64,000 nt of DNA, from the NCBI RefSeq assembly GCF_023115465.1, contig NZ_CP096034.1, positions 3,844,001 to 3,908,000 of the forward strand, in the 5' to 3' direction. This document shows, piece by piece, positions 46,824 through 55,391 of the stretch; the first letter of the stretch is position 1; each line of letters starts with the position of its first letter. A program made the position numbers and the translations under genes. The notes below the pieces were generated by a model. It ran no database searches. It was not told where the DNA came from and was given only the letters and a program-made list of their open reading frames with translations. The DNA comes from Gottfriedia acidiceleris (lineage in GTDB: Bacteria; Bacillota; Bacilli; Bacillales; Bacillaceae_G).

Positions 46824-49800
46824 TTAATGATTTAATCCTAAATCATTTAAGATACTATCTAATGTAGCACCTTTATAAGTAGTTTTTGGTTTTGGAGCTA
46901 TATCAACAGTAGGATTTTGTAATCCAAAGTTTCGAACAACAAAGTCCATATCCTTTTTATCTACTACTTTATCAAAGTTAAAGTCTGCTGTAGCTTTATT
47001 AGTACCCCAATAAGTTTGTACAGCTAATGCATCTAACACATCAATTACATCATCTTTATTAACGTCTCCAGCTGCAGCCGTTAATAAGCCTACGTTGTAT
47101 CTTTTTCCTAAGTTCTCTCCACGTACTACATCTGATAAAAGAACTTGTCTGTTCATTGTAAAATGTCCAGGTACTTCAACTTTATAAGTATATGGCATAG
47201 GATCTGCTTTCAGTCCCTCTGCACTATATGTTCCACTTTTGTTAATTGTAGGTTGAACAGTTGTTTTTCCATCATAAGTAGTAACTGTAACTTTTGCACC
47301 AATTACACTTTGATCAAGAGCATAGTTTTGCTGACCTGTAGCCGGATCAATTGTTCCTTCTATACTTAATGATCCATTTAATTTTGAATAAGTATTTTTA
47401 ATTTTATAAGATTCCATGTACGTATACACATCATTTGTCACAGCATTTGATTGGTCAATTGTAGTTGCTGTCATTGTATACCAGTCATTTGGAACTGATT
47501 TAGTATATTTCTCTGCTGTTTTCATATCAAAATTAAATAATTGTAAGTCTTCTGGTAAAGCCTTTGTTCCATTATAAGTAAAAGTAAATGTATAAAGCTG
47601 ACTTAATCCAGAAGGTACTGAAGTTACAGAGACTTGTGCATCACCATATTGTTTTACTGCATCATTTACAACGACATTTTGAATTGTTGCAAAATTCGGA
47701 TCAACTTTTACATTAATTTTAGTTGTTTTTAAGTTTTTAATATTGTTTGAACGTACGCTGTAATTTACAGTATCACCTGTTGTAACTGTTTGTTTATTTG
47801 CTTTTAAATAATAGTACGGGAAATTTTGATCTACGAATACTAGTCTTAACATATTTGTTGCATTTCCAGTAAAGTTTCTTGCTGCATCCATACCATAGAA
47901 TGAAACTTGTAATGGTGTTGAACGCTTCTTAACTAAAATTTGGTCAGTATAGTTACCGTTCTTATCTGTTTTAATTGGATTATCTGGGAACGGACTATCG
48001 TAAAACGATACAACTGCATTACTAGACTGATCTACAGGTAAACCTAAACGACTTGCTTCTGCAGTTTCAGGATCATTTAGATTAATGTTAAAGTCGTATA
48101 AGAATTGACCATTTGAATCAAATTGGCTATCTTTGTATTCAATTACTTTTTGATCTAATGTATCAAAACTAGAAGTCATATTTGGTGCTGCAACATCATA
48201 AACGAAATCAGCTGTTCTTACGAATGTCTTTCCATTATCATTCGTACCAACTAATTTTAATTTATAGTTTCCTGCTTTTGCTACAACTGGATCATAACTA
48301 ATCGGATTTTTTGAATCACCAGTAAATGGATAGTAAATTGAACTAAATCCTCTTCCGATAAAGTAATCTTGATTTTCATTCATTGTGATTGGTGTGAAAG
48401 AACCAACTAAACCAAGATCTTCACCTGTAGTAGCATCTTGTAGCAATACATCTAATGTCTTCATATGTGACTTTAATGAAAGATCAAATGATAAGAACGG
48501 GAATGCATTTGCTGGCCAGCTCGTATCATTACCAAACATCGGATTATCAATTTTAAAATAATCAATGCCTTCATCAACTACACGACCACCAAATGGAATT
48601 TGATATGTTTCTGATGGATCCTGAGTATTCGTAAATGTAATAAATCCTTCGTAAGTTCCTTTTTCTGCTGTTTTTGGGATATTTAAGTTAAACTTAACAT
48701 TCTTTTGGCTAATTCCATTTAATTTTACAGAAGTAGGACCAGTTAAAGTTACATTGTTCCCAGTTGCATCTTTTGATCCTCTTAATCCAGTTTGGAATTT
48801 GACATTAACATTAAATGTTTTTGCTTTTTCGCTACGATTTTTTAATGTAATATTACGAGAATCTGCAATATCTTGATCATCAAAACCATAAGTTCCGAAG
48901 CTAATACCACCAGTTAATTCTTTAATTGATTTTTGTTTGCCATTAATATATGTTGGCGTTTGATCTACTACTTCTAATTCTACATTCGAATGAATTGCTT
49001 CATATGCGTCAATACGTCCACTACCTGCTTCAAATACACTATAAGCTTTTGATAACGGGTCAGCTGTATTCATTAGAATTGATTTGATATCTTCTGGTTG
49101 TAGGTCTTTATTTGATTGAAGTAATAATGCTGATACACCTGCTACATAAGGAGTAGCCATTGAAGTACCTGATAGTCGTGCATAAGCATATTTATAATCT
49201 TCAGGTTTAGAGCCATCAACGTTTTTATCATTTACATAAAATGGAACAGTTGATAGTATTGATACTCCAGGTGCTGTAACTTCTGGTTTGATATCATAAT
49301 TGATTCGTGAAGGACCTCTTGAACTAAACCCTGCTAATTCATCAGATGCTGTTTGGATTTTCTTAAAATCACCAAATGTAAAATCTGATTTTCCAGCTTT
49401 TAATGCTGCAGAAATTACTGAACCCTCTTCAAATGAAACTGAGAATGAAGGGATCGCATTCATTGATTCACCAAGGAATGTCTGAATTGCTCCCTCTGCC
49501 TTGTTCGCTTCATCGTTAGCCATGATAACACCAACAGCACCTTGTGCTTTCGCATATGCAACTTTAGAGTCTAATGTATAAACTCCTCGGTTCATGAATA
49601 CAAATTTACCTTTTACATCTTTATTTTTATAACCAGCTGGATCTCCAAGTCCTACATCAACTAGTTGAATCGATTTCCCTTTTAATACTGATAAATCATC
49701 TTTATAATTTTTCGTTAATTGTCTTAGATTGTAATTTTTACCATTAAGTACACCTGAATATTGATAAATATCAATTGCAACTGATGAAGCTCCAACTGTT

Positions 49801-50990
49801 AAAGCTAAAGCAGCCGATCCTGGCGAACCTAATGTATACATTTTGTCCCCATCATTACCAGCTGCAACAACTGTCGTTACCCCACTTAATACTGCGTTAT
49901 TTACAGCGATTGAAGTAGCGTAAAGTGGGTCATTCAGTGTTGCACCAAGTGACATGTTAATAACGTCCATACCATCTTGTACTGCTTTATCAATTCCTGC
50001 TATAATTCCTTCACTTGTTCCTCCACCATATGGACCAAGTACACGATAAGCATAAAGATCTGCTTCTGGTGCAGCACCAACAGATGAATACTCACTATTA
50101 GCTACTCCACGCCCACCGATAATTCCTGCAACATGTGTACCATGTTCAGTATAATAAGTAGAACCATTTACTTCTGGTTTTCCTGATTTCTTCCAATCCT
50201 CATATGTTGTTTCCATCGGATCATTATCATTATCGACAAAATCATATCCGCCTTTATATGCGTCTTTTAAATCTGGATGGTTATAATCCATACCTGTATC
50301 TAAAATACCAATTTTAATCCCTTTACCTGTATAGCCTTCTGCATGTAGACGATCTAGCTGATCATATGGAGAATAGTTTGCAATATTAAACTCGTCTGCT
50401 TTTAATTGTTCGTTTTCTTGATTTTTTGTAGGCGGATCAATGGAGAATTTCTCATTACTCCAAACTGTCTTTACTGCTTTTGATTTTAATAGATTCTTAA
50501 TTTGGTTTGCTGGTAGGGTTATCGAAACACCATTGAATGCATCTTTAAATGAACGATTAATTTTATAATCTACCTTTTTACTTTCTGTATTTGTTAAAAT
50601 TTTCCCTATATCATTTGTAAAAGTATCATGGTCTTGATCAATTAATTTTTGTGCATCAGTTTTTGTTAATGTTTTACCTTCAACGCTCGCCTCAATTTGA
50701 GCGACCTTAACTGGTTTATTGGCAAACTCTACAATAACTTTTGTTTCTTCCGATGATTCCAAGTTAATATCAGAAGAAATTTGAAGCCCAGTTTCTTCAC
50801 TAGTAGAAAGCTGCTTAAGAGCTGCTCTTTGCTCTGAACTTAAACTTGCCAAAATATCTTCTGCCTTACTTGGACTTGCTGCATTTGATACATTTGTTAC
50901 TTGTCCTAGAGAACCTAAAATAAAACTAGATGTTAAAGCTAAAACAGTAAAACTTTTTAGAACTTTACTTTTTTCTCTCTTTTCCCCCAT
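46824..50990 (-). CDS. secreted Vpr-type subtilase with C-terminal dockerin-like domain, copy 1
   Basis: This is a secreted serine protease of family S8, 1388 residues. The signal peptide is residues 1 to about 38 (ending SNAASP) and an I9-type propeptide spans about 80-185. The catalytic domain has Asp231 (GILDTGMDYNHPD), His283 (EHGTHVAGI), oxyanion Asn379 and Ser610 (LSGTSMATPYVAG). A PA domain is inserted at about 430-540. Beta-sandwich domains follow to about 1230, including a segment with repeated Ig/Fn3-like folds. Residues 1305-1360 hold two calcium loops, DVNKDDVIDVLD and DFNFDKVVDKKD, in a type I dockerin pattern. A conserved 22-residue tail ends the protein. No sortase motif or SLH domain is present. 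The paralogue at 56632 has the same length. Confidence 0.9.
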   Translation of the reverse strand: MGEKREKSKVLKSFTVLALTSSFILGSLGQVTNVSNAASPSKAEDILASLSSEQRAALKQLSTSEETGLQISSDINLESSEETKVIVEFANKPVKVAQIEASVEGKTLTKTDAQKLIDQDHDTFTNDIGKILTNTESKKVDYKINRSFKDAFNGVSITLPANQIKNLLKSKAVKTVWSNEKFSIDPPTKNQENEQLKADEFNIANYSPYDQLDRLHAEGYTGKGIKIGILDTGMDYNHPDLKDAYKGGYDFVDNDNDPMETTYEDWKKSGKPEVNGSTYYTEHGTHVAGIIGGRGVANSEYSSVGAAPEADLYAYRVLGPYGGGTSEGIIAGIDKAVQDGMDVINMSLGATLNDPLYATSIAVNNAVLSGVTTVVAAGNDGDKMYTLGSPGSAALALTVGASSVAIDIYQYSGVLNGKNYNLRQLTKNYKDDLSVLKGKSIQLVDVGLGDPAGYKNKDVKGKFVFMNRGVYTLDSKVAYAKAQGAVGVIMANDEANKAEGAIQTFLGESMNAIPSFSVSFEEGSVISAALKAGKSDFTFGDFKKIQTASDELAGFSSRGPSRINYDIKPEVTAPGVSILSTVPFYVNDKNVDGSKPEDYKYAYARLSGTSMATPYVAGVSALLLQSNKDLQPEDIKSILMNTADPLSKAYSVFEAGSGRIDAYEAIHSNVELEVVDQTPTYINGKQKSIKELTGGISFGTYGFDDQDIADSRNITLKNRSEKAKTFNVNVKFQTGLRGSKDATGNNVTLTGPTSVKLNGISQKNVKFNLNIPKTAEKGTYEGFITFTNTQDPSETYQIPFGGRVVDEGIDYFKIDNPMFGNDTSWPANAFPFLSFDLSLKSHMKTLDVLLQDATTGEDLGLVGSFTPITMNENQDYFIGRGFSSIYYPFTGDSKNPISYDPVVAKAGNYKLKLVGTNDNGKTFVRTADFVYDVAAPNMTSSFDTLDQKVIEYKDSQFDSNGQFLYDFNINLNDPETAEASRLGLPVDQSSNAVVSFYDSPFPDNPIKTDKNGNYTDQILVKKRSTPLQVSFYGMDAARNFTGNATNMLRLVFVDQNFPYYYLKANKQTVTTGDTVNYSVRSNNIKNLKTTKINVKVDPNFATIQNVVVNDAVKQYGDAQVSVTSVPSGLSQLYTFTFTYNGTKALPEDLQLFNFDMKTAEKYTKSVPNDWYTMTATTIDQSNAVTNDVYTYMESYKIKNTYSKLNGSLSIEGTIDPATGQQNYALDQSVIGAKVTVTTYDGKTTVQPTINKSGTYSAEGLKADPMPYTYKVEVPGHFTMNRQVLLSDVVRGENLGKRYNVGLLTAAAGDVNKDDVIDVLDALAVQTYWGTNKATADFNFDKVVDKKDMDFVVRNFGLQNPTVDIAPKPKTTYKGATLDSILNDLGLNH

Positions 50991-51121
50991 TTTTCTTCCT
51001 CCAGTTCATTTTTCGTATTAGTTTGCCTTTTACGTTACTTACTAGAAATAAGTTTTTTTGACAACTTCTTCAAGTAATCAACAAAATAGAATGACATTTG
51101 TCGTTCATATCTATTAATTAT

Positions 51122-51179
51122 ATTATTGGGAATTTTCTATTTTTAAGCAATTGGGTTATAACAAACCTTGATTTATCAA
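51122..51179 (-). promoter_or_regulatory. conserved promoter and upstream dyad of protease copy 1
   Basis: On the minus strand TTGCTT (51150-51145), 17 nt, AATAAT (51127-51122) matches in place the promoter of copy 2. The dyad TTGAT-AA-ATCAA at 51179-51168 lies about 18 nt upstream of the -35 box. About 90 nt here are conserved between the two copies, far above the surrounding noncoding sequence. The leader is about 125 nt long. Confidence 0.65.
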
Positions 51180-51190
51180 CGTTTACTCAA

Positions 51191-51558
51191 TACCCTTTTA
51201 ACAAAACGACAAATTACAACATAATTCCCCTGCGGAATAAACCAATTTCAAGCAATTTAAATTCAATCTATTAATTTATTAGCCTATTCTGACGAAATAA
51301 ATTTCTAAAAAGACAAAAAAATGGAGCCATCTCAAATTTCTGGATGCCTCCTTAACGCTTCTGAAACAATTATTTGTTAATCAAAGTAGTTGGGGGATCT
51401 CAGGCAGTACTTTTCATTTGTGGTTGAGATCCTTCTCTATTTATAAAAATAATTAGAATAGTATATTCGATAGTGTAAGATTTAGATTATATTAGCTAGT
51501 TTTAAATTTAAACTGAACGACTATTATACAATTCTGAGTCATAATACGGTGATTATTA
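51191..51558. other. intergenic region upstream of protease copy 1
   Basis: The sequence is AT-rich with no good reading frame. One inverted repeat, GGATCTCA (about 51396-51403) with TGAGATCC (about 51426-51433), has a 22-nt loop and T-rich sequence after it. It could be a terminator remnant with no gene of its own. Confidence 0.35.
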
Positions 51559-51680
51559 ACTTTATTTGCGGTTTCCCTGGATTTAATTACAGTTGTGATA
51601 ATTTTAATTGCTATTGTCTAATTTTAATTGCATTTCTCAGATTTTATTTGCAGTTCACTGTTTTTTTACAACTCACCAAT
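51559..51680. repeat. tandem array of 20-nt AT-rich repeats
   Basis: Units of exactly 20 nt begin at 51581, 51601, 51621, 51641 and (degenerate) 51661, preceded by a 22-nt unit at 51559. The shared core is ATTTTAATTGC or a close variant, and the second half varies. A period of 20 nt is about two helical turns, so the cores face the same side of the DNA. The array lies between the RNPP regulator terminator and the promoter of protease copy 1. Confidence 0.7.
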
Positions 51681-51730
51681 ATCTATATGCATTTTTGCAC
51701 CTCTTAATTTGAATTTTTCAGCAAAAAAAC

Positions 51731-51756
51731 GAGGGTACCCCTTTTGGGACACCCTC
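51731..51756 (-). terminator. terminator of the RNPP-type regulator gene
   Basis: GAGGGT at 51731 pairs with ACCCTC at 51751-51756, with an inner GC-rich part and a U tract of seven on the minus strand. It directly follows the stop codon and leaves no room for a downstream peptide gene in the same transcript. Confidence 0.75.
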
Positions 51757-51763
51757 ATATTTT

Positions 51764-53023
51764 TTACATGCTTACAAATGTATGTTCAATGGACTCATAT
51801 AACTCGGCAGCTTTTTGGTACTCTTTAATCTCTATATAGTATTTATATAATTTCTTACCAAACTGTTCGATATAAAATTTATTATTAGTAGAATAAAAGA
51901 ATGGGAGTGCCTCATCCGATAGATATTGATAAAATTTTTCACGGGCTCCCTCAGCCTTAAGCTTATATAATTTAATCAATGTAATATGTACTGGGCTTTT
52001 TAACATTTTTGCTAATGCTAATGCTCTTTTCATCACACCAAGAAGTATCTCTTTTTCTAATAGTGTGCCTTCCGTACATGTCTCTAAATAATTGCACAAA
52101 CGTCTTAAGTAATTGATTGATTTTTTATTTTCGGTTTCATTAATACTTTCCTCAAAATAATACAATGCAGTTTCATACTCTTCTCGCTTAAAATATTTCA
52201 CTCCGAGATTATTCAATAAAATGGCCTTGCGTTCGCGGTCTCCTAATACTTCACAGTTATGAATCAAATCTTTATAGCGTTCAACTACTTCACTAAAATT
52301 GATCTCTAGTTCACTACCGTACTGCAAAAGCATAAGGGTTTCGGAACTAATTGCAGATGGGTAGTTGTTCGTCTTCTGAAAAAACTTAAGTGCCATTTCG
52401 GCATATTTATACGCTAAGATTTTTGAACTTCCAAAATGATAGGCAATTGCTAGATGGTGATAATATTCTTCATTTCGATATTCATCAATATTAATCATCT
52501 TTAATACCTTAATTGCCTTTTGATGGTCCTCATTACTTAGGCTAGTATAGTTCGATATATAGTACATACCTTGAAGATGATAGAATAAATTTTTCTCGAA
52601 AGGAGATAAATCACTATATTCTTTTTTCACATATGTAAGTATTTGCTTAACCATATCTAAATTTTGATTATGAAAATAGTACCTTGCTCTTAGTAAATTA
52701 TAGTGGGCTGCATATTGTGAATAGTCAATAAAGGGCATTTGTTCAAGTTCTGCTTTATATTCTTCTATTTGTACTTCTTTTTTCATGATTAATGCATCAT
52801 GCCATAGATGTAATTTTTTTTCTAAATTATAAAAAGATTGGACTTCTTGATTAATATTGATCCCTAAACGATCTGAGAATAAAGCAATAATATCAGGTGA
52901 GTAAGCCGTCTTACCTCTTTCAATTTTACTTACATGAGTAGTTGTACATATACCTTCTCCAAGCATTGCTTGAGTTAACCCCATTTTTTCACGATAAAAC
53001 TTTATGATTTCCCCCTCAATCAT
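51764..53023 (-). CDS. RNPP-type (NprR/PlcR-like) quorum-sensing regulator with TPR repeats
   Basis: This is a 419-residue regulator. An N-terminal XRE helix-turn-helix (about 1-60) has GLTQAMLGEGICTTTHVSKIERGK. It is followed by a long all-helical region with tetratricopeptide-like pairs (NLLRARYYFHNQNLDMVKQIL, LLNNLGVKYFKREEYETALYYFEESI, EYQKAAELYESIE). This is the architecture and size of NprR/PlcR-class regulators that sense imported signalling peptides in Bacillus. ATG 53023 has GGAGG at 6 nt; the frame extended to 53029 overlaps it. No peptide pheromone gene follows. Control of the flanking extracellular proteases is a reasonable inference, since NprR and PlcR control proteases. Confidence 0.85.
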   Translation of the reverse strand: MIEGEIIKFYREKMGLTQAMLGEGICTTTHVSKIERGKTAYSPDIIALFSDRLGININQEVQSFYNLEKKLHLWHDALIMKKEVQIEEYKAELEQMPFIDYSQYAAHYNLLRARYYFHNQNLDMVKQILTYVKKEYSDLSPFEKNLFYHLQGMYYISNYTSLSNEDHQKAIKVLKMINIDEYRNEEYYHHLAIAYHFGSSKILAYKYAEMALKFFQKTNNYPSAISSETLMLLQYGSELEINFSEVVERYKDLIHNCEVLGDRERKAILLNNLGVKYFKREEYETALYYFEESINETENKKSINYLRRLCNYLETCTEGTLLEKEILLGVMKRALALAKMLKSPVHITLIKLYKLKAEGAREKFYQYLSDEALPFFYSTNNKFYIEQFGKKLYKYYIEIKEYQKAAELYESIEHTFVSM

Positions 53024-53477
53024 ATGCACCCTCCTCTATCTCTATAAACATATTTATCTAACTATTCTTTACTAAATTTTAATATCCTTTTAAGGAAAAA
53101 ACAATTAATGATTTTTACCTAATACTAGGAAACTCCCTTTCAAACTCAATACAATATATCTATAAAAAAGAAAAAATCCGAAAATGAAATCCTATCATAA
53201 AGACTATTTTAGATTGATTTTCCAATTCCAAAGACCTATTTAACCAAATATTCTTACCTTAGAGAAACTGCATATATTTGACACTTATCACCTCTCTTAT
53301 TATGAAAATTTGCTATGCTTTTATATTCCTCTTCTAATTTTTTAGATAAACTACTCATTGAGCTATGCTCTCACATTTTTGAGAAAGGAGCATTCTGAAT
53401 TCTGCATTAATCAACTGTTGTTATCCTGTACCATATATAAAGTATAAACTCTTTTTTATTCAAATATAAAAATAATG
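53024..53477. other. gap between the RNPP regulator and rpiR genes, first part
   Basis: Only AT-rich sequence is seen, with one short palindromic stretch GAGC-TAT-GCTC near 53360 and a 34-codon minus-strand frame without a clear ribosome binding site. The RNPP regulator promoter must be here, but no strong boxes are apparent. Confidence 0.35.
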
Positions 53478-53529
53478 TGTGAAAAAAATTTTTTTGACAA
53501 AAATGATATTATGCGAAATAATTTTCACA
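53478..53529 (+). promoter_or_regulatory. promoter of the RpiR regulator gene flanked by an inverted repeat
   Basis: TTGACA (53494-53499), 17 nt, AATAAT (53517-53522) is a good sigma-A promoter. TGTGAAAA (53478-53485) and TTTTCACA (53522-53529) form an inverted repeat that encloses it, a plausible operator for autoregulation. The leader to the start codon is about 175 nt. Confidence 0.6.
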
Positions 53530-53702
53530 AGAAAGGGTTTTCATATTATTATTAAAAAAAACTCTTTTTTCCTATATAATAATTATTAAGCAAATAATAA
53601 TGCTTTTCTAAATCTTTAAAATACAAACAATTTCAATTTAATACTATATTAAAAATTTATTTATTCAAAAAATCAATTTCCTAAAGGAAAGGTGTAAAGA
53701 AT

Positions 53703-54551
53703 ATGGAACAAACGAACAGCTTAGGTAAAATTCGTTCTTATTATGCGCGATTAAGTGATAAAGAAAAAAAAATCGCTGATTATATATTACAAAACCCAAA
53801 GCATATTATTCACAGTACGATTACAGAAGTAGCTGAAGACTTAAACGTTGCAGATGCAACTGTTTTTAGATTTTGTAAAAGGATTGGATTTAAAGGATAT
53901 CAAGCGCTTAAGATTGCATTAGCAACTGAAATTATGACGCCGATCCAGCAAATCCACGAGGAAATTAACGAAAAAGATGATGAAATAACAATAGCAAATA
54001 AAATATTTCAATCTAATATTCGAACACTTGAAAATACTGCCCAAATTCTAGATAGTGCATCGTTTAAAAAAGCAGTAAATCTTATTTTAAAAGCTAATAA
54101 AGTTGAATTATACGGTGTAGGTGGCTCGTCTGTTATTGCGATGGATGCCTTCCATAAATTTATTCGTACAGGAATAAAAGCGAACTCGTACACAGACTCG
54201 CACTTTCAATTGATGTCAGCTTCACAACTGACAAAAGAAGATGTTGCAATCGTTATCTCGCACTCAGGCTCAAATAAAGACATCCTTCGTATCTTGCAAG
54301 TACTAAATGAAAACGGTACCAAAACAATTGGAATTACAGGTTTTCCAAAATCACCATTAAGTCAAAATGTTGATGTCTCACTTTACACTTCTTCCGAAGA
54401 AACAGAATATCGACCAGAAGCACTTGCTTCAAGAATTGCTCAATTAAGTATTATTGATGCACTATACGTAAACTTAATGATTTTAAACGCTCACAAAGCT
54501 AAAACATCATTTGAAAAGGTAAGAACTGCAATTTCAGAAACAAGATCTTAA
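53703..54551 (+). CDS. MurR/RpiR-family transcriptional regulator
   Basis: This regulator of 282 residues has an N-terminal RpiR helix-turn-helix (about 1-77, ITEVAEDLNVADATVFRFCKRIGF) and a SIS phosphosugar-binding domain (about 125-265, VELYGVGGSSVIAMDAFHKF and VISHSGSNKDILRIL). Such proteins sense phosphorylated sugars and control sugar-use genes. No sugar enzyme or transporter lies beside it, so its targets are elsewhere or limited to its own promoter. It has AAAGGAAAGG upstream of the ATG and a terminator shared with the convergent tetR-type gene. Confidence 0.9.
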   Translation: MEQTNSLGKIRSYYARLSDKEKKIADYILQNPKHIIHSTITEVAEDLNVADATVFRFCKRIGFKGYQALKIALATEIMTPIQQIHEEINEKDDEITIANKIFQSNIRTLENTAQILDSASFKKAVNLILKANKVELYGVGGSSVIAMDAFHKFIRTGIKANSYTDSHFQLMSASQLTKEDVAIVISHSGSNKDILRILQVLNENGTKTIGITGFPKSPLSQNVDVSLYTSSEETEYRPEALASRIAQLSIIDALYVNLMILNAHKAKTSFEKVRTAISETRS

Positions 54552-54563
54552 TATTATTAGGAA

Positions 54564-54598
54564 AAAAGATGTCTCACAAAAGTGTTGAGACATCTTTT
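54564..54598. terminator. bidirectional terminator between rpiR-type and tetR-type genes
   Basis: AAAAGATGTCTCA (54564-54576) pairs perfectly with TGAGACATCTTTT (54586-54598) around a 9-nt loop, with T tracts on both sides. Confidence 0.9.
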
Positions 54599-55210
54599 TT
54601 ATGGCTTAGCGATTTGACTAACAAACTTTTTCATAAACTTCAAAAGCTTCATATGCATGATTGCCATTTCTTCAGGGGTAATTGGTTCTTCTTTTTCTAG
54701 CCATTGCTCCATAAGTCCAAAGAATGCCGATGAAATAAATGCAGTTGTGTATTCGTGTGGAATTTCAATCATGTATTCTTCTTCTAATAAATCCACTAGT
54801 TTTTCATAAATCGTCTCTTTAATGTATTCCTTCATTTTCCTCGGAAAAGCTGGGTCACCTTTTGTACTGATTAAAATTTTAATAAATCTTTGATTTTCTT
54901 TTAAATAATGATATACATTAAGAATAGGTGGATAGACCATATCATTTGAATAAAACTCATTCATTTCTTTCGGCCTTATAAATATAAGTCGATCCTGTAA
55001 TCCTTCCAATATTTCATTTTGACTTTTTTCCATTAAATCATATTTATCTCTGTAATGTAGATAAAATGTACCGCGATTTAATCCTGCTTTTAATGTAATA
55101 TGTCTAACTGAAATAGCTTCGAATCCTTTTTCTTCTATTAAATCTAACAACGTCTCTTTTATTAATTTCTTAGTTTTTTCAACTTTTATTTCTCTTAATG
55201 ATTGATTCAT
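54599..55210 (-). CDS. TetR/AcrR-family repressor
   Basis: This repressor has 203 residues. The helix-turn-helix is in the first 55 residues (ISVRHITLKAGLNRGTFYLHYRDKYDLME), a TetR_N pattern, and is followed by a helical ligand-binding region with a C-terminal TetR_C_8-like segment. The divergent gene at 55392 encodes a YhgE/Pip-like membrane protein. B. subtilis has a similar tetR-yhgE arrangement (YhgD/YhgE), which suggests control of that neighbour. The gap contains several inverted repeats. Confidence 0.88.
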   Translation of the reverse strand: MNQSLREIKVEKTKKLIKETLLDLIEEKGFEAISVRHITLKAGLNRGTFYLHYRDKYDLMEKSQNEILEGLQDRLIFIRPKEMNEFYSNDMVYPPILNVYHYLKENQRFIKILISTKGDPAFPRKMKEYIKETIYEKLVDLLEEEYMIEIPHEYTTAFISSAFFGLMEQWLEKEEPITPEEMAIMHMKLLKFMKKFVSQIAKP

Positions 55211-55391
55211 TTTAGATCATCCTTTTGGAATATAAGTTCTTACTGAACAAATTTGATAAATGTGTTTAGCAATGAACACATTTGTATGATTTGCTTATTG
55301 TGATTTATTAAAAGTCATTGTAATATCTTCACATAACAATAGTCAACACGTTGTTCAGTTATTTAATTAAAAGAATTAGGAGGTTATTGAA
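55211..55391. promoter_or_regulatory. divergent tetR/yhgE-like control region with paired operators
   Basis: A perfect dyad AAATGTGTT-N8-AACACATTT lies at 55259-55284. A second pair, ACTGAACAA (near 55243) and TTGTTCAGT (near 55353), are inverted copies about 110 nt apart, one near each gene. The rightward promoter is TTGTGA, 17 nt, TAATAT (around 55298-55326). These sites are typical of a TetR repressor controlling both directions. Confidence 0.5.

Noticed and set aside
51396-51433. Inverted repeat GGATCTCA/TGAGATCC as an insertion sequence end
   Set aside because: It is a single short hairpin with a 22-nt loop. There is no second copy or transposase nearby, so it is more likely a terminator remnant.
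51628-51828. 66-codon plus-strand frame across the regulator terminator
   Set aside because: It crosses the repeat array, the terminator and the 3' end of the regulator gene, without a ribosome binding site.
53254-53358. 34-codon minus-strand frame upstream of the RNPP regulator as a pheromone gene
   Set aside because: It has no clear ribosome binding site and no signal sequence, and it lies upstream instead of downstream of the receptor gene. AT-rich DNA gives such frames by chance.
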